Positions 25,228-36,433 of a DNA stretch of 64,000 nucleotides are shown here, one piece after another. The translations under genes were made by a program, and so were the position numbers. Position 1 is the stretch's first letter. Each line of letters starts with the position of its first letter. The DNA is from Camellia lanceoleosa (taxonomy: Eukaryota > Streptophyta > Magnoliopsida > Ericales > Theaceae), in the NCBI GenBank assembly GCA_025200525.1, contig CM045761.1, forward strand, positions 206,357,870-206,421,869, read 5' to 3'. Under the pieces are notes generated by a model, which was given only the letters and a program-made list of their open reading frames with translations, did not search any database and was not told the origin of the DNA.

Positions 25228-26600
25228 TTCTTGTACTTTTTGTTCTTCTTCTTCAGCATCTTCTTCTTCTTCGTCTTCAGTATTTTCAGAATCTTCTTTT
25301 TGTTTTTCTTCAGTGTCATCAGCTTCTTCATCACTTTCTCATCGAATTGAGCAAGAGTTACCAGAGGTCAACATACAATCGATATTAGTTTTTGAAATAA
25401 TTGAAGTTTAGGAAACTAAAAACTTTCTCAGTAATAATTCAGTGTATAAAAACAGGGATTTTTCGCAACTTGAATTGAAATTCAAATGAGATGAGGATGT
25501 GACCTGTCTTATTATCAGTTGATGTAGTGATATGACTTTCATACGTTTATGTAATTTGATAAGATTCCACTTGATCACCCTTGGGCATGGTTCGCTAAGT
25601 TCAGGGTGGATGATCAGTGTGTGCTCACACAACCAATACTACAAAGCAAATGTAAAGAATTTTTGTCATTTGACTAAGAAATAATACTATGTGTTATTAA
25701 CAACAAACTAATAGAATAGAGTAAAGATGTGACTTACTAAGAGAGCCATAACACATCCTGTGACTTTTGCTGGATTTTTGTGGTATTTTTCAATTGAAGA
25801 CATCAGTGTGTTCCTTATTGCTTCTGCCCAATTGTATTTTCTCATTGAGTTTATATTTTCCATGTAATTAAGAAATACCCATCCAACTGTTGTTCTTGAT
25901 GTAGAGAAAAAAAAGCTTCAAACAAGTATACATACACAGCATCCTTATCACATCTTCAGTGTCTTCTTTCTTCTTGCCTTTCAATGCTTTTTGCAACAAG
26001 TCTATGATGTTTGTGCTCGATAGCCTTTCAGTTTGTATGGATCTTCTTGTGAGAAATGATGATCTGCTTTTATTTCCATAACCAGGATGTATTGGTTCAT
26101 CTCCGCAAGATATACCGAAGATGGACTTGATGTCTTCTGTTGTTAACTTTACAGTTTCTGGTCCTAACTGGAAAGAACCACTGCTGCCTGGCTGGTATGT
26201 TTGAATTATTTTCAATGCAATGTCATCATATTTTCTGTATTGTTTATAATTCAGCTTGTTTTGCAATATTGCATCGAACAATGCCAAAATGGGGTTTTCT
26301 TCAAGCCATTAATATGCTCATTCCTGAGTTTGATGTGCTGTAATAGCTTCACTATTGTCCCCATGTTTGATCTGAAAGTTAATCTCCATTCTCTACACTT
26401 TCCCTTTTGCTTTTTATCCATTGAAGTTGATTTTGTATGCTTTCTTATCATTTTCTTTGCATTATTTTTTAGTCTTGGGGTTTTCATGAGTTGCTTTCCT
26501 GTACGGAAAATTAACATAGACAAGATATAAATACTGAGAATGTTCCCTAAAAGAATCAATCCAATGTCATTCTCATGAAGTCTAAGATTGATGACATTCA
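25228..26600 (-). pseudogene. ULP1-like gene, 5' exons and duplication copy 2
   Basis: The 5' part of the gene on the minus strand. The first frame (26251-26601) is basic (KNNAKKMIRKHTKS) and leads into NGLKKTPFW; a one-base deletion near 26288 (relative to copy 1) shifts into ALFDAILQNKLNYKQY (26287 down). The domain then shows SGSFQLGPETVKLTTEDIK and SIFGISCGDEPIHPGYG, the hydrophobic 'IFG' pattern of DUF1985/plant-mobile-type domains paired with ULP1 proteases, and ends at an exon boundary near 25868. The exact start codon is uncertain. Family naming is by motif memory, not a profile search. Confidence 0.6.
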
Positions 26601-29490
26601 TGGCTATAAAAAGAAAATCAACATTGAAAGTTAAATTGAAAGCAAGAGAAGGTTATTAACTAGGGTTTTTCACTCAAATTGATTCAGAATATGAGAACAT
26701 TCACAACAATCGCAGCAAAAATCAACATTGAAACTTAAATTGGAAGCAAGAGAACATAATTAACTAGGGTTTTCAGTCTAATTGATTGAAAACTTGAGAA
26801 AATTGACAACAATCATGTCAAACTCAATATTGAAACCTAAATTGAAATAGAGAGAATATGATTAAGTCTGGGTTTTCACTCAAATTGACTAAGAATATGA
26901 GAACATTAACACAATCAAATGAAAATCAACATTGAAACCTAAATTGAAGGCAATAGAATATGATTAACTAGGGTTTTTTTATTCAAATTGATTCAGATTG
27001 AAACCCAAATTGAAACCAAGAGAATATGATTCACTAAGGTTTTTTTACTCAAATTTTCTAAGAATATGAGAACATTCACAGCAATCACAGCAAAATCAAC
27101 AATGAAAGCTATATTGAAACCAAGAGAATATGATTAACTAAGGTTTTTCACTGAAATTAATTGAAAATATGAGAACATTGACAAAGAATGGCACCACACT
27201 CAACATTGAAACTTAAATTTAAAGGAATGGGATATGATTAAGTAGGGTTTTTCACTCAAATTCATTGCATTATGAGAACATTGACAACAATAAAGAAAAT
27301 CAATATTCAAACTTAGATTGGGGAGCAAGAGAACATGATTCACTAAGGTTTTTTACTCAAAATCGTCTAAGAATCTGAGAACATTCATGGGAATCATACC
27401 AAAATCAACATTGAAAGCTAAATTTAAACCATAGAATAAGATTCACGAAGGTTTTTTACTCAAATTGTCTAAGAATTTGAGGACATTCACAGGAATCGTG
27501 CCAAAATGAACATTGAAAGCTAAATTGAAACCAGAGAATAAGTTTCACTAAGGTTTTTTACTCAAATTGTGTAAGAATCTGAGAACATTCACAAGAATCA
27601 TACCAAAATCAACATTGAAAGCTAAATTGAAACCAAAGAACAAGATTCACTAAGGTTTTTTTACTCAAATTGTCTAAGAATTTGAGAACATTCACAGGAA
27701 TCATACCAAAATGAACATTGAAAGCTAAATTGAAACCAGAGAATAAGTTTCACTAAGGTTTTTTACTCAAATTGTGTAAGAATCTGAGAACATTCACAGG
27801 AATGATACCAAAATCAACATTGAAAGGTAAATTGAAACCAAAGAACAAGATTCACTAAGGTTTTTTACTCAAATTGCCTAAGAATTTGAGAACATTCACA
27901 GGAATCATACCAAAATCAATATTGAAAGCTAAATTGAAACCAAAGAATAAGATTCACTAAGGTTTTTTACTCAAATTGTCTAAGAATTTGAGAACATTCA
28001 CAGGAATCATGCCAAAATCAACAATGAAAGCTAAATTGAAGCCAATATAATATGATTAAGGTTTTTGAGTAAAATTGATTGGAAATGTGAGAACATTGAC
28101 AGCAATGGTACCACACTCAACATTGAAACCTAAATTGAAAGGAATAGGATATGATTAAGTAGAGTTTTTCACATAATTTTAGTAAGAATCTGAGAACATT
28201 AACAGCAATGGTACCCAAATCAACATTGAATCCTAAATTGAAGTAATGGTTGATTAATTAGGGTTTTTCACTCATATTCAATATGAATCTGAAAACATTA
28301 ATAGCAATGGTACGAGAATCAACATTGAAACCTAAATTGAAAGTAAGAGAGCATGATTAACTAGGGTTTTTTACTCAAATTCACTAAGAATCTGAGAATA
28401 TTCACAGCAATCACACCAAAATCAACATTGAAACCTAAACAGAAAGCAAGGCAACATGATTAAGTAGGGTTTTTCACTCAAATTCACTAAGAATCTGAGA
28501 ATATTCACAGCAATCGCACCAAAATCAACAATGAAACCTAAATAGAAAGCAAGGCAACATGATTAACTAGGATTTTTCACTCAAATGCACTAAGAATCTA
28601 AGAATATTCACAACAATCGCACCAAAATCAACAATGAAACCTAAACAGAAAGCAAGGCAACATGACTAACTAGGGTTTTTACTCAAATTCACTAAGAATC
28701 TGAGAATATTCACAGCAATCGCACCAAAATCAACAATGAAACCTAAACAGAAAGCAAGGCAACATGATTAACTAGGGTTTTTCACTCAAATTCACTAAGA
28801 ATCTGAGAATATTCACAGCAATCGCACCAAAATCAACAATGAAACCTAAACAAAAAGCAAGGTAACATGATTAACTAGGGGTTCTTCACTCAAATGCACT
28901 AAAAATTTGAGAATATTCATAGCAATCGCACCAAAATCAACAATGAAACCTAAAAAGAAAGCAAGGCAACATGATTAACTAGGGTTTTTCACTCAAATGC
29001 ACTAAGAATCTGAGAATATTCACAGCAATCGCACCAAAATCAACAATGAAACCTAAACAGAAAGCAAGGCAACATGATTAACTAGGGTTTTTCACTCAAA
29101 TTCACTAAGAATCTGAGAATATTCACAAAGAATCGCACCAAAATCAACAATGAAACCTAAACAAAAAGTAAGGCAACATGATTAACTAGGGTTTTTCACC
29201 AAATGCACTAAAAATCGAGAATATTCACAAAGAATCGCACCAAAATCAACAATGAAACCTAAATGTAAAGCAAGGCAACATGATTAACTAGGGTTTTTCA
29301 CCAAATGCACTAAGAATCGAGAATATTCACAAAGAATCGCACCAAAATCAACAATGAAACCTAAATGTAAAGCAAGGCAACATGATTAACTAGGGTTTTT
29401 CACTCAAATTCACTAAAAATCGAGAATATTCACATAGCCTCACTAAAATCAACATTGAAACCTAAATAGAAAGTAAGAGAACATGATTTT
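26600..29490. repeat. Satellite-like tandem array in the MULE
   Basis: About 27 head-to-tail copies of a unit of about 103 bp. Each has 'gattaactagggttttt', 'cactcaaattcactaagaat', 'ctgagaa.attcacagcaat' and 'caaaatcaacaatgaaacc'. Copies at 28340-29400 are the most alike; those at 26640-28250 are more diverged, with small indels. There is no coding potential. The array lies between the 5' end of the ULP1-like gene and the right terminal repeat. Confidence 0.9.
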
Positions 29491-29900
29491 TGTGGCATTA
29501 CAATGAATGTTCTCAGATTCACAAACAAAAACAAAAACAAAAGTTTCGAACTCAACATTATAAAAAACAAAAGGTTTGAAAATGAAAGTTTCGAACTCAA
29601 CATTCAAGCTGAAATGGAAATGAAAAACAAAAGTTTCGAAAATGAAAGATTTCGCAAAAACTAGGGTTTAAGATACTTGAATCTTACTTGTTTTCACCAT
29701 TTTTGGTTGTTCGGTTGTTTGAATGTTTGATGATCTAGTTTGTTTTTGGGAAATCTGAGACGAGATTGATGAAGGTAGACTTAAATGTGAGGCTAAATTG
29801 GTGAAGGTGAGAATGAAATCATGAGAGTGAGAAATGGCGGGATGAATCACAATGAAATTGTGAATCAAATGATTTTGTTTTGTGTTTTGATTTGGTAAGG
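29491..29900. other. MULE subterminal region
   Basis: Short AAC/AAAC-rich stretch with 'gtttcgaactcaacatt' repeated, then a region that on the minus strand could be the promoter or 5' end of the ULP1-like transcription unit. The 81-codon minus frame at 29668-29913 matches nothing I know. Confidence 0.4.
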
Positions 29901-30007
29901 GTAGTTTCGTCATATTAATGGATTATGGGACTTACTAGTGAAAAGTTTTTGAACTAGGACTTAATGGATCATTATTTGCTAAAACGGGACTTACCTGTAA
30001 ATCACCC
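29900..30007 (-). repeat. MULE right terminal inverted repeat
   Basis: Reverse complement starts GGGTGATTTACAGGTAAGTCC and matches the left terminal repeat imperfectly. It abuts the second TAAAAAAAA duplication. Confidence 0.8.
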
Positions 30008-30016
30008 TAAAAAAAA

Positions 30017-30664
30017 TGAGAGGGTTGAAAGGGTTTTTTTACTTAGCTGTGGGATTGAAATGGGATAGTGAAATGGTAAGAAAATTTCAACTCCTTAATC
30101 CCCGCCTCTCCTTTTTGTCCCTACTGCCTAGCTTGCTCACAGATTTCCTTTGCTTCTCCTCTCCTCATTGATCCGGAGGAGCAACATTCTCTCTCTCACA
30201 CACACACACACACATATTTGGATTCAACAATTGAGCCTTCTCTCTCTCTCTCTCTCTCTCCCCCCTTATCATTCTATGTTGTCTAATCAAAATTTTCAAA
30301 TCCAAGACACATAATTAGGTCTTATTCTCTATATGGCTTGCAAGCAAACACGTGGCATTTACTGCCACAGAAAATTTGAAATTTCAGAATTTTTTTTTTT
30401 GGTTTATTAAAATTAATACACTAAGATTTTTAACTAAGTTATTTAGCAAAGATAATTATCATATTGAATCCTTATTAAAATAATTTATAAACAACAAACA
30501 TTGAATATCCACAAAATTATTATTTTTAATAATGTCTTTGTTAGTGATTGAATTGGGTAAATTTAAAACTAACTTATACACTAATATATATTTTAGATAA
30601 ACTCTGGGTAAAATTAATTAATTAATTTATTTTCTTTTTGAATAATTAAATGTGGGTTCTCACA
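30017..30664. mobile_element. LTR D, right part
   Basis: Continues LTR D beyond the MULE and ends GGGTTCTCACA at 30664, followed by AAATC. It contains CT-rich and CA-rich microsatellite stretches (30188-30262), common around plant transcription starts. No frame of note. Confidence 0.65.
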
Positions 30665-30928
30665 AAATCTCCTTAGATTTTGATCATGAATCTTCTTACA
30701 TTGATACTTATCTTATTAACATTTGCGGTGATTATACTTTAGCCTAGTTCTTCAACATAATTATATCCCACTCGTTGATAAAAAAATAAACTATTTACTA
30801 ATTAAATTACACTTTATCACATACCAACAGAAAATTATTTATTTTACTATCACACCGACTATTATTATTATTATTATTATTATTATGGTGATTGCTTGTG
30901 GCATTAATTAAATATTTATGGTGTCATA
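30665..30928 (-). mobile_element. 3' LTR of element B, inner part
   Basis: Resumes at AAATC and matches 47133-47461: 'tccttagattttgatcat', 'cttatcttattaacatttgc', 'cactcgttgataaaaa', an (ATT)n tract, then 'ttaattaaatattta.ggtgtca.a'. The final TGTCATA is a one-base variant of TGTCACA. A purine-rich tract on the minus strand (30929-30943) adjoins it and is the likely polypurine primer. Confidence 0.8.
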
Positions 30929-30970
30929 TTCCTCATCTCCTAAATAGAAGTTTGTCCTCAAACTTGACGT

Positions 30971-31387
30971 ACCTTAGTTTTCGAAGAGGTGTGGATATTT
31001 GGCTCGCATTTGACTTTCTGTTTCCTACGTAGCTTTTTTGACTTGATGATTTATCCACAAGACTTTTATTAGAGGCATAGTCTTGTTTTGGAGAACTTGA
31101 TTACAATGATTGAGAATCTGCACTAGTTGTTCTTCATACGAGAGATCTTCTTAAACCTTTAGGTCCTCATACTCCATGACATACTCCGGATTTCGAAGAT
31201 ATTGCCGAAGCATCGAAACGTGAAATACATTGTGAACATTGGACAGTTCAGGTGGTACTGTAAGGTGATATGCTACAAGACCAATCCTTTCTAGTATCTC
31301 GAATGGCTCGATGTACAGTGGGTTTAACTTTCCTCGCTTTCCAAATCGGATAACTCCTTTTGTTAGTGAGATCTTGAGGAACACATG
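30971..31387 (-). pseudogene. Element B integrase C-terminus
   Basis: C-terminal end of B's integrase, cut from its N-terminal part (41237 onward) by element E. Visible: DHVFLKISLTKG, the small 'GPFEILERIG'-type beta domain, VHNVFHVSMLRQYLRNPE, and, past a TAA near 31154, a chromodomain-like tail (LIKVLWINHQVKKAT) with another stop. Such tails target chromovirus integration to chromatin. The frame joins across E at the ATCCC duplication. Confidence 0.8.
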
Positions 31388-31392
31388 ATCCC

Positions 31393-33584
31393 TATAGCGA
31401 TCCCGATTTTTCCTTCCTTTGTATATTGTACTCCAGACTTGGTTCAGTGGTTGTGTTGTTGTCTCATTCTCATTTCCATCCCCTACTCTTTGTATTTGAG
31501 TCTTGGGTTGTGTTGGGCAGGTTTGAAACAGGTTGGTTGTGCTTTGAAACCTAGAGTTGATGCCCATAATTTGGCCTTCACGCTCGAACAGGGCTTTTGA
31601 CGCTCGAGCGGGCCCTTTAATTTTGCTTCTCTGCTCGAGCGGGATTTTTGACGCTAGAGCGTGATTTTCCATCTTCCAGTATTTTTTTTCTGCAGGTCTT
31701 CGTACGCTCGAGCGGGAGTTTTGACGCTCGAGCATGACCCTTTGATTTTGTTCCTCTACTTGAGCGGGGAGTTTGACGCTCGAGCGGGGACCATCGCCCG
31801 CAAAACTTCTGTGATGTGCATCCGACGCTTGAGCGGGAGTTTTGACGCTCGAGCGTGAGTTTGTGTCTGACGCTCGAGCAGGGATTTCCACGCTCGAGCG
31901 GGGCGACTTTTATATCACTTCAGGATTTCACGTTTTGGATCACTTTTCAACATCCTTTCTCTCTCTTACTTTTCGAAAACCACCATTGGAGAGCATCTCA
32001 CTCTAAAACTCTAACTTCCCTCTAGGGTTTGATCTAGTATAAGTGACCTTCTACCCTTGGGCCTTTGTAAAAAGTGTGGAGTTTGTTGAGGGTTACATTT
32101 TGATCCAAAAATATTGGGGTCTGGAGCACTTTCAAATTTCTTCATCTTCTCCTTTGAGCTCCGAATTTGAGGTAGGGATAACTACTCATTTTTATGATCT
32201 TTGACATAAGTATTTAGCCATTTTAATTTAATGTTGAAGTTGGGTGATTTTGGGTGTTAGGGTTTCAAATGAATAAAGAGGGGTTTTGTTATTTTGACTC
32301 ATAAATGTGTATTTTGGGTCTTATAATGATAGTATTGATGTTATTGAAGTTATTTTGGGCCTTTGGGTCAATATTGAGAAAAAGGGGAAAAAGCCCTAAA
32401 TTGTTATGACAAATTAATTCATGTAATTAATTTGGGAAATTATGGAAACATGGAATTAAGTTGGAGTTAATGAAATTGGCATAATATGAGATAGAATAGT
32501 GGAGTTGGATTAATTAATCGCTCACCTTTGGGAATTGTCGTTGGTTTATCTGTTGATGTAATTATTATCTATTTAGAAATAATTGCTTTGGGCTATCGGT
32601 GGAGGATAGTCTTGATTGTTGTAGACAATGCATGATGATTAGGCGAACTAAAACTAATCAGTTGAATATGTCATTGAATATGACGGTTGAAATAATACAT
32701 CGAAATTGTGTATTGATTGAATGTGTATATGATAAATGTTTATATACATTGTATTGTATGGGAGGAGATAGGGGATGTACTCCACGGTTTAGGGAAAGAT
32801 ATGAGATGGACTCCTAAATCGGATATTGTTTGGAAGGAGATAGGGGATGGATTCCACCGATACAGCAAATATGTGTATCTATTGAAGTATTGATACAACG
32901 AATCTGTGTATCATATATGAAGTATGAAAGTGTTTTATTTGAGATTGATACAGCAATTATGTGTATCCATTGTGAAGTATGAAGTGTTTAATTTGAGTTG
33001 TTATCTCAATTGAAATGGAAGTACTGTTGATATGAGATGTAATCTCATTTAAATTGTTTGGCCAGGTTTTGAGCCATAGTTATAAATTGAGAAATTGGAT
33101 AAGAAATGGAAATGGAATGAAACATGGACACATTTGTCATGTAATTGAACTGGGTTATGAATTGATTTATGTGAGTTAAACATTTATCAAATGCTAATAT
33201 TTTAGTTATTGCTTACATTATGTTTAGTATATCTCTACTGGGTGTTGACTCACCCTATATGGGACATCATTTTCAGGTACGGGTATTATGCCACCTCCAA
33301 GGACGTAGCTTGGAAGGCTTGAGGTTGTTGGACTCTTTTTTGTTATTTTTGTTGTATTACATGTATATCAAGCCTTGGGCTTATTTCGTGTAGAGTTAGT
33401 ACTCTATTTTTTTTGTAACCAAGTGTTGACTTGGAAAGTTGTAAGCTCGTAGGGCATTTACTTTTGTTGTCAACATGTAATACTTTTGGACTAAATACTC
33501 TGATGAATAGAAATATGTATATTTCTCTTATGTTTATGGATGTCGCAAATGCATGATTTGTGGGTTTATTTTGAGGGCGTTACA
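31393..33584 (+). mobile_element. 5' LTR of element E
   Basis: 2192 bp from TATAGCGATCCC to GGGCGTTACA. It opens TA rather than TG, as do the other family members (3' LTR, H and, reversed, I and J). Order: opening, palindrome cluster, TATA-like site, CT-rich leader 'ctttctctctcttac', AT-rich body, end. Primer site follows after three bases. Confidence 0.93.
31578..31915 (+). promoter_or_regulatory. Palindrome cluster and TATA site, E 5' LTR
   Basis: About a dozen copies of CGCTCGAGCG or one-base variants, many in pairs with a 10-bp spacer (CGCTCGAGCG, GGAGTTTTGA, CGCTCGAGCA near 31705-31734). The last copy ends at about 31900, and TTTTATATC follows at 31908-31916. The position directly before a TATA-like box suggests an upstream activating array in the U3 part; this is inference. 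Confidence 0.65.
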
Positions 33585-33587
33585 ACT

Positions 33588-33600
33588 TGGTATCAGAGCG
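33588..33600 (+). promoter_or_regulatory. Primer-binding site of element E
   Basis: TGGTATCAGAGCG, complementary to the initiator-Met tRNA 3' end, three bases after the 5' LTR. Confidence 0.9.
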
Positions 33601-33987
33601 TACTGGGTTTGAATACTTTGGGTACGTGGGAAGTGATTAGTATCACAATGGGTTTGTCTCGCTTATTAGAGACTTAGACGTAATGTTATATGCTTATGTG
33701 ATAACATGTTTATGTGACTATATGGGTATGGCATTTAGTTTCTAGGATGTTGATTGGATCCTTGGGTTTCTGTAAGTCTTGTTGGAAAAGCACTTGATCA
33801 ATGTTGTTTCTAACCTGAACTCTAGTAACGCCATGGGACTGTCATTATCCGGAGATGAAATTCGTAAGTGCTTATGTGTTTACGTGCTTACGTGGAATGA
33901 ATTACAGTTGTCCATGCATTAGGACGCGAGTGTTATAGCTTCGGCACATTTGTGAATGTGCTAATATTCGTCATTACCTTTATTAGG
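33601..33987 (+). other. Leader of element E
   Basis: Untranslated stretch between primer site and the gag start codon. No other feature seen. Confidence 0.6.
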
Positions 33988-35227
33988 ATGTCAGGACGAG
34001 GACGTGGTGGTAGGCGTGGTAGGCATAGGAGGCAGGAGATGCCTATACCAGGTGACATTCCTACAGAATAAAGTGTTGGCTACCCAAATGGCCGAGCCAA
34101 GAGGACAAAGAGCCATGGACGCCTTAGCCCGCGAGATGGCAGGAGTTTTGAGGGAATCCTTGGGCATTGTCAAAGCTGAGAATCAAGTCCAGGTCTATGT
34201 TGCTGAGGCAGGGCCGTCTTTTCTAAAGAGGGAGTTCTTCTGGTCTAACCCGGACGAGTTTGTTGGGGATCCGAAGGAGCCACTGAAAGTTGATGAAAGG
34301 CTTGAGAAGATGACTAAGACGTTTGAGATGCTTGGCATCAAAGACGGGGCATTGAAGGTGACCTTGGCATCTTTCCAGCTAAATGGAGATGCGGGTCAGT
34401 GGTGGAAGTTCATAAGGGGTCATGTTAGTGGCACATGGGAGGCCTTTGTAGATGTCTTCTAGGAGAAGTTCTTATCTCCAGCTATCAGGGAGAAGATGAG
34501 GGACCAGTTTTGTCAGCTCAGGCAGCTGAGTTTATCAGTGGTCGAGTTTGAGGCCGCATTTACTAGTTTGTCCAGGTTCGCACCTGAGCTTGTGGCGTCT
34601 GAAGAACGTTGTTGCCTGGAATTTGAGAAAAAGTTGAGGTATGGGCTCAAGATGAGAGTTGGGGGGTCTACGACCCGAGATTATGGGCGCCTTGTAGATG
34701 CTACGGCCTATATGGAGATTATGATGCAGGAGGAGGAGGAGAGGCAGAGAGGCTCCAAGAGGAGTCAAGATGGTCAGGGGGACAGTAGGAGGCAGACGGG
34801 TTCTAACCCTCAGCAGTCCCAAGGTGCATTTGCTAGATCGACCTTCCCAATGCCGAGTGCAGGCTCTAGGAGAGGCAGTCAAGGAGACGTGACTTGTTAC
34901 AAGTGTGGTCAGCTGGGCCACAAGTCTCCAGCTTACCCGCAGAGGGGAGGAGGTCAGAGAGTAGCTTCATCTTTGGCTCAACCTCAGAGCCAGGGTTAGG
35001 GCAGAGGCCAGCCACTCTCATGTTATCAGTGTTGTCAGGCGAGTCACCAGAAGAGATTTTGCCCGCAGTTGAGTGGCACTTCTGGTGTATCTGGGCAGAG
35101 GTAGAGTTTTCACCACCACGGCCCAGCCTCGGGGCTTCATCGCCCTAGTCTCAGGCAGCTTTTTGCTCTTAGAGGTGATCAGTGGATCGTGGGCCTTGTA
35201 TGCGTGTATGTCGTTACTGCAGTGTAG
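33988..35227 (+). pseudogene. Element E gag
   Basis: Structural Gag, forming the cytoplasmic particle that packages element RNA. It starts at ATG 33988 with an Arg/Gly-rich opening (MSGRGRGGRRGRHRRQ), shifts frame near 34070, then shows the capsid region (FLKREFFWSNPDEFVGDP, LNGDAGQWWKF, EFEAAFTSLSRFAPE) and two zinc knuckles. The first (about 34894) has Tyr for the last Cys; the second (CYQCCQASHQKRFC, about 35021) is complete. In-frame stops: TAG 34460-34462, 34997-34999, 35102-35104 and 35225-35227, several fitting C-to-T decay. Pol follows in the same frame. Confidence 0.85.
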
Positions 35228-35818
35228 GATCTAGTACCGGCTCCATCTGTTGTGAGAGGTACCTTTTTGTTTTGCAACTCGGTTGCCAATGTGTTGATTG
35301 ATATGGGTGCATCTCATTCCTTTCTATCTGCTGCATTTGCATCTGTTTTGGGATTGGAGTTGGCACAGTTAGCATCTCTTATTTGTGTTGTATCACCTGT
35401 TGAGGGTGAGTTGATTTTGAAACAGGAGTGTCAAGGTTGTGATATAGAGGTCGCCGACCGCCGACTTCCATTTTCTTTTGTAGTAATGGCTATGTCGGGT
35501 TTTGATGTTATTTTGGGTATGGACTGGCTATCGTCATATCGGGCTATTATCGATTGTTACCGCCAGAGGGTCACAGTATATACCTTGAGCGGGGATTGTT
35601 TCCATTTCTTGAGGAATCAGGTTGGTTGTGTGTTGCCATCGGTGTATGATCCGCGAGAACGGAGTGAGCTTAATGGCCTTCTCACTAGCCTTTTGAGTAG
35701 TGAGTGTGATGAGACCCATATTGTATTGCCGAGAGTGGTTTGTGAGTATTCGGATGTTTTTCCCGAGGATCTTGTTAATTTGCCACCTCACTGAAAGATT
35801 GAGTTCTCTATCGATTTA
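35228..35818 (+). pseudogene. Element E aspartic protease
   Basis: Retroviral-type aspartic protease that matures the polyprotein. The active-site loop reads LIDMGASHSFLS (family D-S-G-A/T-S/T; here Met replaces Ser), and downstream is the flap/core stretch FDVILGMDWLSSYRAIIDC that typically closes the domain in plant gypsy elements. A linker VCEYSDVFPEDL leads to reverse transcriptase, interrupted by TGA 35792-35794. Confidence 0.82.
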
Positions 35819-36433
35819 GTGCCCGACACGGCGCCGATTTTTATGGCACCTTACCGTTTTGCCCCAGTCGAGTTGAGTGAATTGAAGGTTCAACTCCAGG
35901 AATTGCTAGATAAGGGCTTTATCCGCCCTAGTGTTTCGCCGTGGGGAGTATCAGCCCTCTTTGCTAAAAAGAAAGATGGTGCCTTGAGACTTTGCATCGA
36001 TTATCAAAAATTGAATCGGGCTACGGTTAAGAATAAGTACCCTATGCCTCGTATAGATGATCTGTTTGACCAGTTAAAGGGGTCCCGTTGTTTCTCTAAA
36101 ATAGACTTGAGATCGGGTTACCACCAGTTGAGGGTCAGGGAGGAAGATATTTCAAAGATGGCATTCCGTACGCAGTATGGCCATTATGAGTTTCTAGTGA
36201 TGCCATTTGGGCTCACCAATGCACCGGCAGTATTTATGGATTTGATTAACCGGATATTTCAGGAATTCTTAGATCGTTTTGTAGTCGTTTTCGTGGACGA
36301 CATTCTGATTTATTCACCTTCTGAGAAGGAGCACGAAGAACACTTGAGAGTGGTGCTTGAGTTGCTTAGAGCCCATAGGCTGTATGCCAAGTTTGGGAAG
36401 TGTGAGTTATGGCTAAGAGAGGTTAAGTTCTAG
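35819..36433 (+). pseudogene. Element E reverse transcriptase
   Basis: Copies element RNA into DNA. Motifs in order: [59 protein letters not shown] (first catalytic Asp), [15 protein letters not shown], and the active site FVDDILIYS (about 36288-36314). The thumb starts near HEEHLRVV. A one-base loss at 36433 breaks the frame at what should read FLGHVVS; the next 300 bp continue in another frame. The catalytic residues are all present. Confidence 0.9.

Larger units (their letters stand above)
17306..30016 (+). mobile_element. Mutator-like element (KI-MULE type)
   Basis: DNA transposon 17315-30007 (about 12.7 kb) flanked by a perfect 9-bp duplication TAAAAAAAA (17306-17314, 30008-30016), the size expected for Mutator elements. 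It has diverged terminal inverted repeats of about 105 bp. It encodes a MURA-like transposase on the plus strand (18017-20478) and a ULP1-type cysteine protease on the minus strand (21729-26600), the gene pair known in plants from KI-MULE (Kaonashi) elements. The rest is direct repeats and a satellite-like array. It sits inside LTR D. Both genes are broken. Confidence 0.88.

Noticed and set aside
26600..29490. Regular repeats that could suggest a CRISPR array
   Set aside because: Units are contiguous with no unique spacers, and the context is a plant transposon.
31151..31891. 246-codon minus-strand frame read as one protein
   Set aside because: It is a chance fusion: the C-terminal third is B's integrase end, the rest is antisense of E's 5' LTR across the insertion point.
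31578..31905. Many XhoI-like CTCGAG sites as a sign of vector or linker contamination
   Set aside because: They lie inside LTRs with matched duplications and recur with diverged spacers in five or more copies.
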